Assembly: GCF_900177045.1 (NCBI RefSeq)
Contig: NZ_LT841358.1
Span: forward strand, 1,141,396 to 1,205,395
Direction of reading: 5' to 3'
DNA length: 64,000 nt
Source of the DNA: Candidatus Nitrosotalea okcheonensis
GTDB lineage: Archaea > Thermoproteota > Nitrososphaeria > Nitrososphaerales > Nitrosopumilaceae
Positions within the stretch are counted from its first letter, which is position 1, and every line of letters starts with the position of its first letter. This document shows positions 8,703 to 17,314 of the stretch, piece after piece. The notes beneath the pieces are model-generated. The model was given only the letters and a program-made list of their open reading frames with translations, did no database searches and was not told where the DNA came from. The translations under genes were made by a program, and so were the position numbers.

Positions 8703-10001
8703 TTGAAAGTATCAATTTCAGGAGTTAGGGGAATTTTTGGCAGTGACCTAAATCTTGAAGACATAATCCATTATTGCAGAAATTTTTCACGTCTTGTCAA
8801 GTCAAAAAAATGTGTAATAGGCAGAGATACAAGGCCATCAGGCGAAATTGTAACCAATGTTGCAATTGCTTCACTTTTAGAGAGAGGAGTATCAGTGTAC
8901 AATCTAGGTACGTCCCCTACTCCCGTTATTTTCAGAGAGGCAAGAAAATATGGAAGCGGTTTGATAGTTACTTCTTCACACAATCCATTAGAATGGAATG
9001 GCCTCAAGTTCATTCTAGATGGGAGAGGCATCAACGAATCAGAACTAGAATACTTGGAAAAGAAAGACATGTTTCAAAGAGAAGCGATTGGAATTGAAAC
9101 ACAAGTCAACTCAGGTTATATCGATGAGGCTATCAAAGTAATTGGCGATATAAAAAAATCATCAAAAATAGCAATAGATGTTGGTGGAGGGGCAGCATTT
9201 AGTGTCGCTCCACAGTTGTTAAGAAGATTAGGTTGTAAAGTAAGCATCATCAACGGTACACCTGGCAGATCAACTCGAAGTCCAGATCCCACAAACGATC
9301 AATTGTCAGAGCTTGTTCATGCATCAAAAAAAGCAAACATAGGTTTTGCTTTTGATCTTGATGGAGACAGACTAGTCGTAGTTAGAAACGGTAAAAAACA
9401 ATCACCAGATGTAACACTAGGTCTTGGCGTAGCAGGTGCACTTGAGAAAGGATACAAGAAATTTGTTCTCAGCATAGACACAAGTATTACAATTGAGAAA
9501 TTTATCAAACAGGAAGGTGGTCAAGTAAACAGATCAAAAGTGGGAGAAGCAAATGTTGTGGACTTGATGTTAAAAACTAAATCACAAGCTGGTGGAGAAG
9601 GAAGCAGTGCAGGATTTATCCTACCAGAGTTTAACATGTGCAGAGACGGTCTTCTTACAAGCGGTCTTATTGCATCAATGGTTGGGACAAAACAGTTTGA
9701 AGACATAAACAAATTCATGGAAGGGTATCATCAAGTACGAACCAAGGTTAGTGTAGATTCGAAACTTCATAAAAAAACACTTGAAATCCTTTTGAAAAAA
9801 ATGAGGAAACAATCAAGTCAGATAATAACAATTGATGGAATAAAATCAATAATAGATGAGGATAGTTGGGTCTTGGTAAGACAATCAAATACTGAACACA
9901 TTATCAGGATCTCTGCAGAGTCAAATGATTTGAGTAAAGCTAAAGAAATAGAAAAACAGATCACCAAGTTGGTTAAACAAAGCTATGAAGAGTCCAGATG
10001 A
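8703..10001 (+). CDS. glmM: Phosphohexomutase, GlmM/ManB type
   Basis: 432 residues of the alpha-D-phosphohexomutase family. Active-site phosphoserine loop VTSSHNPLEWNG, metal loop FDLDGDR, sugar-binding loop GGEGSSAG, phosphate-binding loop RQSNTEHIIRIS. It interconverts hexose-6- and hexose-1-phosphates, in archaea usually glucosamine or mannose, feeding UDP-GlcNAc and glycan synthesis. Substrate cannot be decided from sequence. Leaderless TTG start after a TATA box; its end overlaps thiL by 17 bases, so the two are co-transcribed. Confidence 0.85.
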   Translation: MKVSISGVRGIFGSDLNLEDIIHYCRNFSRLVKSKKCVIGRDTRPSGEIVTNVAIASLLERGVSVYNLGTSPTPVIFREARKYGSGLIVTSSHNPLEWNGLKFILDGRGINESELEYLEKKDMFQREAIGIETQVNSGYIDEAIKVIGDIKKSSKIAIDVGGGAAFSVAPQLLRRLGCKVSIINGTPGRSTRSPDPTNDQLSELVHASKKANIGFAFDLDGDRLVVVRNGKKQSPDVTLGLGVAGALEKGYKKFVLSIDTSITIEKFIKQEGGQVNRSKVGEANVVDLMLKTKSQAGGEGSSAGFILPEFNMCRDGLLTSGLIASMVGTKQFEDINKFMEGYHQVRTKVSVDSKLHKKTLEILLKKMRKQSSQIITIDGIKSIIDEDSWVLVRQSNTEHIIRISAESNDLSKAKEIEKQITKLVKQSYEESR

Positions 10002-10944
10002 GACAAAAATAATCAAGACATTTCAAAATAGATTCGGAAAGAAATCAAGATTTCAACCAGAAGATGTCGAGGTCTTGAAGATAAAAAATGCTAAATTTGT
10101 TGTAAAGTCAGATATGTTGGTACAAAGCACTGACGTTCCTACAGGGATGAAACTGGGAGAGATTGCAAGAAAAAGTTTGGTTTCATGTGTGAGCGACTTT
10201 GCATGCAAGGGAATCAAGCCCATATTTGCTACTATTGCACTAGCAATACCACGTGGTTTTACTCAAAAAATGATCAATGAGTTGGCAAACGGTTTTCGGA
10301 AGTCAGCCGAGGAGTTTGGATTGCACATAGTAGGAGGGGATACAAATGAAGGAAAGGAGCTGGTCATAGAAGTATCCATGTTTGGAGATGGCAACAAGAA
10401 AATGCCATCAAGAGGAGGTGCAAAAACAGGAGACATTATAATAACATCAGGGCCTTTTGGCCATTCTTCAGCAGGTTTGAAGATTGTTCTGGATGGTTAC
10501 AAGGCAGAATCCAATACTGCAAAAAGATTCAGAAATGCAATCTTTAGACCAAATCCCAGATTAGATTTTGGATTAAAGGCTGTTAGATATTTTTCTTCAT
10601 CAATGGATTCTAGTGATGGACTTGCTATAACGCTAAACGATATGAGTGAACAGAGCAAAAAAAAATTTGTGATAACCAGTGTGCCCACCGAAAATAATGT
10701 AATCAAATTTGCACGTCAAAATAAAATGAATTTTGAGGATCTAGTGTTTTGTGGCGGCGAGGAGTATGAAATTGTATTCACAGTACATCCAAGAGATTTG
10801 AATAGAGTTAGAAATTTAGCAAAGAAAATGAATGTTTCATTATATGAGATAGGTTATGTATCCAACGGAAAAAACGTGGTTTTGGTTGACAATGACGGAC
10901 TCAGAGTCATAAAGAGATGCGGTTGGACACACCTTAGATCCTAA
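9985..10944 (+). CDS. thiL: Thiamine-monophosphate kinase-like protein
   Basis: 319 residues of the AIR synthase/PurM-related fold. Recognisable blocks: KSDMLVQSTDVPTGMKLGEI, CVSDFACKGIKP, GGDTNEG, DSSDGLAITL and FCGGEEYEIVFTV, as in ThiL, which makes thiamine diphosphate from thiamine phosphate with ATP. The N-terminal metal site is usually DDAA; here it reads EDVEV, a diverged form. Overlaps the mutase gene upstream. Confidence 0.8.
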   Translation: MKSPDETKIIKTFQNRFGKKSRFQPEDVEVLKIKNAKFVVKSDMLVQSTDVPTGMKLGEIARKSLVSCVSDFACKGIKPIFATIALAIPRGFTQKMINELANGFRKSAEEFGLHIVGGDTNEGKELVIEVSMFGDGNKKMPSRGGAKTGDIIITSGPFGHSSAGLKIVLDGYKAESNTAKRFRNAIFRPNPRLDFGLKAVRYFSSSMDSSDGLAITLNDMSEQSKKKFVITSVPTENNVIKFARQNKMNFEDLVFCGGEEYEIVFTVHPRDLNRVRNLAKKMNVSLYEIGYVSNGKNVVLVDNDGLRVIKRCGWTHLRS

Positions 10945-10974
10945 TGTTTTTTAAACCCGTTAAAGAGTCTTCAA

Positions 10975-11379
10975 ATGTTGTCCGCACAAGAAGCTAAGGA
11001 AAAATGGGGCATAGCTCATATTTTCAGTAGTTTTAACAATACCATAGTGCACATCACAGATGTTTCCGGTGCAGAGACCGTAGCAATTAGTTCCGGTGGA
11101 CGACATGTTAATGCAGACAGATACGAATCATCCCCCTATGCTGCAATGAAATCAACTGCAGCAGTAGTGGAGGCAGCACATGATAAGGGCTTTACAGGTC
11201 TTCACATTAGAGTAAGAGCAGTAGGCGGAGTCGGTTCACGAGTTCCAGGCCCAGGTGCACAGGCAGCAATCAGAGCTCTAGCAAGAGGCGGATTCAAGAT
11301 TGGAAGAATTGATGATGTAACTCCAATTCCTCATGATACTACCAGAAAGAAGGGTGGTAAAAGAGGAAGAAGAGTCTAG
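10975..11379 (+). CDS. rps11: Ribosomal protein uS11
   Basis: 134 residues, full length. [19 protein letters not shown], a glycine-rich [18 protein letters not shown] segment, and the basic tail KKGGKRGRR. Small-subunit platform protein. A TTTTTTAAA box about 25 bases before ATG gives a leaderless transcript. It stands alone here rather than beside S13, S4 and rpoD as in many archaea. Its stop shares CTAG with the convergent next gene. Confidence 0.95.
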   Translation: MLSAQEAKEKWGIAHIFSSFNNTIVHITDVSGAETVAISSGGRHVNADRYESSPYAAMKSTAAVVEAAHDKGFTGLHIRVRAVGGVGSRVPGPGAQAAIRALARGGFKIGRIDDVTPIPHDTTRKKGGKRGRRV

Positions 11380-11747
11380 TCGTCTACTAGCTTCACTTTT
11401 ACTTTGGCGTTTTTGTTTTCAAAGAATTTTGTCATAAAGGCAATAAATTTATCTTCGAGTTTTTTTCCTTTGGTTTTTGCAATTTGATCTCCAAGTTTCA
11501 ATTCCATCCCAGAGAAAAGTTCTGTCTTTATCAATACTTTGAAAAAGGCCCAACCAAATCTTTCCATCGGTTTGCTTATTAGAAAACCTTCCTTGACACC
11601 ACAGAGAGTCTGTAATTCATCCATGGCAGCGGAAACAATCTCTAGGTCAATTTCATATTTGGTTGTTGCAATCTCAAGAATAGTAGCTCTGCCGTGCATA
11701 AACAACCATCCATCAGGATGTACAAATAATAAACTTACTTGAGACAT
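11376..11747 (-). CDS. Conserved-looking hypothetical protein
   Basis: 123 residues, soluble, alpha/beta, with charged C-terminal half. No recognised motif. Ends on the same CTAG that stops uS11. Looks like a cytoplasmic protein restricted to this archaeal group; function unknown. Confidence 0.6.
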   Translation of the reverse strand: MSQVSLLFVHPDGWLFMHGRATILEIATTKYEIDLEIVSAAMDELQTLCGVKEGFLISKPMERFGWAFFKVLIKTELFSGMELKLGDQIAKTKGKKLEDKFIAFMTKFFENKNAKVKVKLVDD

Positions 11748-11782
11748 ACACGATGTAAGAAATTATTTGCACCTAGCAATTA

Positions 11783-12238
11783 TCAGATGTTTGTACTTGG
11801 AGAGTCATTAGAAGATACAGGCTCTGTAGATTCTGACGTTGACTTGGTTTGACCTTTTAGCTTATCTGACCAAGATACCATCTTACCATCTTGTTCAACA
11901 CTTATTGTAGTTTGTATTCTTACATGAATTCCAACAGATCTGAACAATGTCAATAATTTCCCCCCATCAATGATTTCAGTGATTTCCCCTCCTTGAATAA
12001 GCTCTGCAAGTTTTTCTACGACGAGCTTGGTCTCAGTAGGAAATTGTGATTCTGCATTCTGAAGTACCTCTTCTCCCCTATATCCAAGTTGTTTGAGAAC
12101 AATATCCCTAGGAGAAAGCTTCTGTATTTTTGATTCAGGTTTGACCTCTTCAATTCGTTGTCTTTGTGAGATATTTTTTTGCATCTCAAGCATTCTTTTT
12201 GCTTTAAGAAGTTCTAATTCTTTGTCTTCGTCAATCAA
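11783..12238 (-). CDS. PDCD5-like/unknown protein coupled to RtcB
   Basis: 151 residues. It begins with a charged helix (KELELLKAKRMLEMQKN) like archaeal PDCD5-type DNA-binding proteins. A middle block follows: SPRDIVLKQLGYRGEEVLQN, then KLAELIQGGEITEIIDGG and FRSVGIHVRIQT. The tail is low-complexity Ser/Thr. The start overlaps the rtcB stop by 4 bases (ATGA), so translation is coupled and a role with RNA ligation is possible. The family assignment is tentative. Confidence 0.6.
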   Translation of the reverse strand: MIDEDKELELLKAKRMLEMQKNISQRQRIEEVKPESKIQKLSPRDIVLKQLGYRGEEVLQNAESQFPTETKLVVEKLAELIQGGEITEIIDGGKLLTLFRSVGIHVRIQTTISVEQDGKMVSWSDKLKGQTKSTSESTEPVSSNDSPSTNI

Positions 12239-13686
12239 CCCTTGATTACCCCAATTGGAACAAGCTTTGCTACTTTTGTAGCTATTCCAAGTTCATGAGA
12301 TACATTTGCTACAGCATCAACATCCTTGTATGCCTCAGGCGTTTCCTCCACCACACCTTCTCGTGTAAGAGCTTTTATGAAAATTCCTTTATCATTCAAT
12401 GATTTTTGTACTTGGCCTTCTGTGAAATTTCTTCGTGCTGCAGATCTTGACATCATCCTCCCTGCACCGTGTGCAGTAGAACCAAAGCTCAAATCCATAG
12501 AGCCTGGCTTTCCCAACAAAATCCAGCTGCCAGTACCCATAGAACCAGGTATGAAGACAGGCTGGCCTATGTCTCGATACTTTCGTGGTATTTCGTCTCT
12601 TCCTTGCGGGAATGCTCTTGTTGCACCTTTTCTATGAACTACAACTGATCGTAACTCACCATCAATTTTGTGTTTTTCGACTTTGGCAATGTTATGAGCA
12701 ACATCATAGATTAGTTTCATGTCAAGGTCAGATTCTGACTGTTTGAAAACTCTTTCAAAGGCTTTTCTTGTCCAGTGTGTTATCATTTGCCTGTTACTCC
12801 ATGCATAATTTAATGCGGCAAACATTGCTTTTCTATACGACTCTCCCTCTTCTGAAGAATTTGGAACACATGCAAGTTCTCTGTCTACTAGATTTATTTT
12901 GTATTTAGAGAGCGCTTGTTCAGATACTCTTAGATAATCACTGCATACTTGGTGTCCAAAACCTCTTGAACCGCAATGAATCAGTACAGTAATTTGTCCT
13001 TCATTAAAAATTCCCATCTTTTTAGCAGCCTCTTTGTCATGAATTTGATCAACACGCTGGACCTCAAGGAAATGATTTCCAGAACCAAGACTTCCAAGTT
13101 GTGGCGCACCTCTCTTGCGTGCAGTAGGAGATATTTTTCCAGGATCGGCATTTTTTATCTGTCCATTTTCTTCACACACGTCAGCATCATCATTTGAGCC
13201 ATATCCGTGATCAACTGCCCATTGTACTCCTTTTACGAGAACCTCATCAAGATCAGATGAGGTCAATTTTACAGCACCTTTAGATCCTACTCCGGACGGA
13301 ATGGATGTAAATAATTCAGTAACAAGATCCCTGAGTCTTGGCCTGACATCTTTTTCCATGAGACTTGTTTTGATTAGTCTCACACCACAGTTGATATCAT
13401 ATCCTACCCCTCCTGGGCTAATCATGCCTTCTTGTGCGTCCATAGCAGCTACTCCACCAACAGGAAAGCCATAACCCTCATGACCATCTGGAAGAACTAC
13501 AACGTGCTTGAGAACTCCGGGTATTGTGGATACATTTACTGCTTGTTGAATAGTTCTGTCCGTAAGCATTTTTTGCAATAATTTGTCATCGGCGTAAATG
13601 GTTACCGGAACTTTCATACCTTTTGATGGATCAGCCTCAATACGATACTCCATTTCTCGTATTTTCTTTGGAATTAGTGACGACAT
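12235..13686 (-). CDS. rtcB: RNA-splicing ligase RtcB
   Basis: 483 residues from ATG 13686; a GTG at 13716 would add 10 residues but is less like the family. Signature residues: the metal Cys in GYDINCGVRL, His in GSGNHFLEV, His in IHCGSRGFGHQV, and the GMP-accepting His in STAHGAGRMMSR. It joins 2',3'-cyclic phosphate and 5'-OH RNA ends using GTP and Mn, the ligation step of tRNA splicing. At least three tRNAs in this window carry introns that need it. No intein. Confidence 0.95.
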   Translation of the reverse strand: MSSLIPKKIREMEYRIEADPSKGMKVPVTIYADDKLLQKMLTDRTIQQAVNVSTIPGVLKHVVVLPDGHEGYGFPVGGVAAMDAQEGMISPGGVGYDINCGVRLIKTSLMEKDVRPRLRDLVTELFTSIPSGVGSKGAVKLTSSDLDEVLVKGVQWAVDHGYGSNDDADVCEENGQIKNADPGKISPTARKRGAPQLGSLGSGNHFLEVQRVDQIHDKEAAKKMGIFNEGQITVLIHCGSRGFGHQVCSDYLRVSEQALSKYKINLVDRELACVPNSSEEGESYRKAMFAALNYAWSNRQMITHWTRKAFERVFKQSESDLDMKLIYDVAHNIAKVEKHKIDGELRSVVVHRKGATRAFPQGRDEIPRKYRDIGQPVFIPGSMGTGSWILLGKPGSMDLSFGSTAHGAGRMMSRSAARRNFTEGQVQKSLNDKGIFIKALTREGVVEETPEAYKDVDAVANVSHELGIATKVAKLVPIGVIKG

Positions 13687-13743
13687 CCCTTTCTGCGAAA
13701 AAAGGTATTTGTACACAATTTAAATCATGAGTATGAGATCAAG

Positions 13744-13881
13744 TCATTTAATCAGTTTGGCAGTATGTCGATACAAGTCATACAGTGTCTTTCCATCAAG
13801 TAAAACAGTATCATCACCTAGTTGATCGTCATTGATTTTGTTTTCTAGGTTATTTTTTTCTAGTTTTTTATCAGAGTCCAT
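13744..13881 (-). CDS. Possible 45-residue protein
   Basis: ATG 13881 to TGA 13744, strongly charged, ending DGKTLYDLYRHTAKLIK. It lies directly upstream of rtcB on the same strand in a gap of about 290 bases. No family recognised; the amphipathic C-terminus looks protein-like. Confidence 0.35.
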   Translation of the reverse strand: MDSDKKLEKNNLENKINDDQLGDDTVLLDGKTLYDLYRHTAKLIK

Positions 13882-13975
13882 AGATTTGATTTGTTCACAA
13901 GCATAGAAAAAAGTGTCGGTTTTAATCTAGATTCATACAAGTAGATTTATTTTCCTTGATCAACTGATCCCAAAC

Positions 13976-15337
13976 ATGCCAATTCTTCCAATAGATAGCG
14001 GCCGTTATGGTACTGATGAAATGAAGGAGATTTTTGATGATCAAAAAAAGATAACATATCAATTAGATATCGAAGCAGCAGTTGCCCTGTCTCAGTCAGA
14101 GATAAAGATGATTCCAAAGGATGCAGCTTTGAACATATCAAAGATGGCAAGATCTGGCAAGATTTCAGTAAAAAGAGTAAAACAGTTAGAGGCAAAAAGT
14201 GATCACGATACAGCAGCGTTGGTAGAAGCCCTCAGTGAAATCTGCAAACCTTCTGCAAAACCTTGGATACATTATGGTTTGACAAGTAATGATCTAGTAG
14301 ATACAAGCAATTCATTGCAAATTCGTGATACTTTACAAATAATAGAGCCAAAGGTTGCAAAACTAGCCATTATTTTAGCAGATCAGGCAATCAAATACAA
14401 GGGATTGCCAGCAGTAGGCAGAACCCACGGCCAACATGCAAGCATCATTTCATTTGGTTTAAAATTTGCAAACTGGTCACTTGAGATGTCAAAACATGTA
14501 GAAAGAATCGAAGAGATCAAGAAAAGAGTATTGATCTGTAAAACTCTTGGCGTGGTAGGAACTGGCTCTCTCATGGGTGCAAAAGCGTTGGAGGTGCAAA
14601 AAAGAGTAGCGCAGAAGCTTGAACTATATCCTGCAGAGGTCACAACCCAAATAGTTGCACGTGAAAGATATGCAGAATTTATCTTTTACATGGCTTTGAT
14701 TGGATCTACACTTGAAAAAATTGCTGTAGAGATCCGTAATCTTCAGAGAACAGAGATTGGCGAGGTTGCAGAATCTTTCAAGAAAGGCCAGATGGGAAGT
14801 AGTGCAGTTCCCGTAAAGAGAAATCCCGTAAAGAGCGAGCGTGTGACTTCGCTTTCAAGACTATTGCGCAGTCAGATATCAGTAGCGTTTGAGAACATAC
14901 CACTATGGCATGAAAGAGATCTGTCAAATTCTGCAAATGAGAGATTTATCATTCCAACAAGTTCCATTTTGCTTGATGAAATGCTTGGTACCATGACAAG
15001 AATCGTCAGCTCCTTATTTGTAAATGAGTACAGGATAAGACAGAATCTTGAAATAACAAGAGGGCAGATATTTGCAGAATTTGTTCTTGATGCATTAATA
15101 CAGAAAGGGGTTCCGCGATTTGAGGCCTACAGAGACATACAACGGGTAGCATTTGCATCTTTAGAAGATGGAACAGATTTTAAAGAGGCAGTAAAAAATG
15201 ACAAGGCATTCTCGGCTCATCTAACTAATGAAGAGATAGACAAAATTTTCATTCCTGAAAATCACCTTGGTGCATCGTTTGACATAATCAAGAAGGTATC
15301 AAACAAGGTCAAAAATTCATGTTCCAAGTTTTCTTGA
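13976..15337 (+). CDS. purB: Adenylosuccinate lyase
   Basis: 453 residues, fumarase/aspartase superfamily. GRTHGQHAS carries the general acid His; the signature loop reads GSSAVPVKRNP (usually GSSAMPYKRNP); ERFIIP block present. It cleaves SAICAR and adenylosuccinate in purine synthesis. The 3' end overlaps the convergent asparagine synthase-like gene by 29 bases. Confidence 0.93.
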   Translation: MPILPIDSGRYGTDEMKEIFDDQKKITYQLDIEAAVALSQSEIKMIPKDAALNISKMARSGKISVKRVKQLEAKSDHDTAALVEALSEICKPSAKPWIHYGLTSNDLVDTSNSLQIRDTLQIIEPKVAKLAIILADQAIKYKGLPAVGRTHGQHASIISFGLKFANWSLEMSKHVERIEEIKKRVLICKTLGVVGTGSLMGAKALEVQKRVAQKLELYPAEVTTQIVARERYAEFIFYMALIGSTLEKIAVEIRNLQRTEIGEVAESFKKGQMGSSAVPVKRNPVKSERVTSLSRLLRSQISVAFENIPLWHERDLSNSANERFIIPTSSILLDEMLGTMTRIVSSLFVNEYRIRQNLEITRGQIFAEFVLDALIQKGVPRFEAYRDIQRVAFASLEDGTDFKEAVKNDKAFSAHLTNEEIDKIFIPENHLGASFDIIKKVSNKVKNSCSKFS

Positions 15338-16097
15338 CTTTTAATAGATTTTTGTGAATTAAAGAGCCATATTGCATTGCTTTTTTGAGCTTTAGCGCAG
15401 ACTCTTCTGGAACTCCAATTGATACAGCAAGTTTTCGGATAAGATGTTTTCTGACCAAATCGTCCTTGCCTTTTATTTTATATTCCAGTGGAACCAATTT
15501 TGCAAATCCTATAAACTCTTTTGACAAAAATGGTTGTACAATACTGACGCCAAATTCAGACACAATTTGATTTACTGCCTTCATCATTCTTGTTTCGTTG
15601 AGTATCTTATCTTCCATCATCTCAAGCACCATATCTTTTCCCTCTGAGATCGAGTCTCTATATGCGTTGTATCCACAGAAAAGCTCATCAATTCCATTGG
15701 CAGTCATCACCTTTGTAACTTTGTGTTTTTGTGCAAGTTTTGCCACATAATAAAACGCAATACAATTTTCATTCCAAGACAGATTATCTACATTGATTTC
15801 ATCCCAGATCTTTTTTGCCACATCTCCAAATGTTTTCTCGGAGATTATTTCTATCTCATGATTCATACCAAGAACTTTGGCCATTCTTCTTGAAAATTCC
15901 ACATCATGTGAACCCTCAAAGCCCATTGTGAAAAGCAATACATTGTAACCCAAATCTTGACAAATTTTTGCCAAAAGACAGCTATCAACTCCACCAGAAA
16001 AAGATATTCCTATTTTTCCAGAGCCCTTTGTACCTTCAATGGCTTGAACCATTTGTGTGTGTAATTCTTTTTCAAGTTCGGGCATTACAGGCACCAT
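15309..16097 (-). CDS. Stand-alone asparagine synthase-type ATP pyrophosphatase
   Basis: 262 residues equal to the synthetase half of AsnB: PP-loop SFSGGVDSCLLAK, LLFTMGF, and GIDELFCGY. The N-terminal glutaminase domain is missing, so it would use free ammonia or a partner. Ammonia-fed asparagine synthesis would suit an ammonia oxidiser, but the family also amidates or adenylates other substrates. Start ATG 16097, or 16085. Confidence 0.8.
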   Translation of the reverse strand: MVPVMPELEKELHTQMVQAIEGTKGSGKIGISFSGGVDSCLLAKICQDLGYNVLLFTMGFEGSHDVEFSRRMAKVLGMNHEIEIISEKTFGDVAKKIWDEINVDNLSWNENCIAFYYVAKLAQKHKVTKVMTANGIDELFCGYNAYRDSISEGKDMVLEMMEDKILNETRMMKAVNQIVSEFGVSIVQPFLSKEFIGFAKLVPLEYKIKGKDDLVRKHLIRKLAVSIGVPEESALKLKKAMQYGSLIHKNLLKVKKTWNMNF

Positions 16098-16156
16098 TTT
16101 CAGAATAGGTTTACTTTGAGAGTTAAATATAGGATTCTGTAAAAAATTGCAAGAGA

Positions 16157-16435
16157 ATGTTCAAACTAACTGAAGAACAGATCAGAGTCGAATTGCAAGG
16201 ATTGCAGGGATGGAGTATAGTAAACGGAAAGCTACACAAGGATTTTGTATTCGAAGATTTTATTGAAGCCTTTGGTTTTATGTGCAAGGCAGCAATACAT
16301 ATTGAAAAGATGAATCACCATCCAGAATGGTTTAATGTATACAACAAGATTTCAATAGACTTGGTGACCCATGATGCTGGTGGAATAACACAAAATGATG
16401 TATTCCTTGCGAAAACTCTGAATTCGCTAAAGTAA
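16157..16435 (+). CDS. Pterin-4a-carbinolamine dehydratase
   Basis: 92 residues with the complete PCD/DCoH signature: HHPEW, then [17 protein letters not shown]. It dehydrates 4a-hydroxy-tetrahydropterins, recycling pterin cofactor. It lies 55 bases before a pyruvoyl-tetrahydropterin synthase-like gene, so a pterin pathway pair is likely. Confidence 0.9.
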   Translation: MFKLTEEQIRVELQGLQGWSIVNGKLHKDFVFEDFIEAFGFMCKAAIHIEKMNHHPEWFNVYNKISIDLVTHDAGGITQNDVFLAKTLNSLK

Positions 16436-16460
16436 ATACCATCATAACACCTGTACAGAA

Positions 16461-16468
16461 TTTATATA
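16461..16468 (+). promoter_or_regulatory. TATA box of the PTPS-like gene
   Basis: TTTATATA centred 26-27 bases before ATG 16491. This decides for ATG 16491 over the upstream in-frame TTG 16473, which would be too close to the box. Confidence 0.6.
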
Positions 16469-16490
16469 CGGATTGAGCAGAATTGTTCAA

Positions 16491-17312
16491 ATGTCAACGG
16501 GTTCTACAATTTTGGATTCAGATTTTAGATATATAGATAGTAAAGGAAATCTTTTGAAAAGTAGAACCGAACTTTCAATAGCACAGATGCTGGAATTTTT
16601 GCAAACCGAATACCAGTATGATTATTCCATAACTCTAAAAAATGGAAAGAAGATAAGTGTAGATTTTAAAACTGACAAGGGTCTAATCGAAGTAATAGAT
16701 ACTGAAATTGACATTGCAAAATACAAAGAACTCAAAGCAGAATTGCCTGATGTAAAGATAATTGCATTGGGACATCCAAAGTTTGCAGCAAGGCTATCAG
16801 AGCTACAAGACGTAATTCTCTACAAAACTCAGGAGGTACAGACAGGTTCCATATTCATGGAAGATCCTTCATTTGCATTTGATTATGCGCACATATTGCC
16901 CTTGGTGGAGAAATGTTCAATCCTACACGGCCATACATCATCAGTCACAGTAGAATTAGTAGGAGAAATGAAGAACAATTTATTGATGGACTTTGGAGAA
17001 GCAAAAAAGATAATCAAGGAAGTCATCTCAGTTTTAGATCACAAATTTTTCATTAATGAAAAATATCTCATCAAAGAAGATGACCAACATTATAACATTG
17101 GATTTGACGGTCCAAAGGGAAGATTTGATCTCCAAGTTCCAAGGAATACAACCTATCTATTGAAGGGCGAGGCAACTGTTGAGAATTTATCTACAGAACT
17201 AATCAAGCTACTTGTTCCAAAGATGCCAAAAAATATTGAAGCCGTGGGGGTCTATGTGTATGAGGGTTATAACAAGGGAGCCCACATTATATCACAAATT
17301 TCAAAGATCTAG
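16491..17312 (+). CDS. PTPS/QueD-type protein with extra N-terminal nuclease-like domain
   Basis: 273 residues. Residues about 1-115 hold a PD-(D/E)XK-like pattern (KKISVDFKTDKGLIEVID, then VKIIALGHPKF). Residues 125-273 are a 6-pyruvoyl-tetrahydropterin or 6-carboxy-tetrahydropterin synthase: zinc His residues in DYAH and LHGHTSSV, LMDFGEAKKII, LDHKFF, and catalytic Glu in YEGYNKGA. The second domain converts dihydroneopterin triphosphate; the neighbour PCD favours a pterin cofactor over queuosine. The fusion is unusual. Only two bases separate it from valS. Confidence 0.8.
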   Translation: MSTGSTILDSDFRYIDSKGNLLKSRTELSIAQMLEFLQTEYQYDYSITLKNGKKISVDFKTDKGLIEVIDTEIDIAKYKELKAELPDVKIIALGHPKFAARLSELQDVILYKTQEVQTGSIFMEDPSFAFDYAHILPLVEKCSILHGHTSSVTVELVGEMKNNLLMDFGEAKKIIKEVISVLDHKFFINEKYLIKEDDQHYNIGFDGPKGRFDLQVPRNTTYLLKGEATVENLSTELIKLLVPKMPKNIEAVGVYVYEGYNKGAHIISQISKI

Positions 17313-17314
17313 AC

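Noticed and set aside
12235-13716. Longer RtcB start at GTG 13716
   Set aside because: Adds ten residues not typical of the family; ATG 13686 gives the normal N-terminus.
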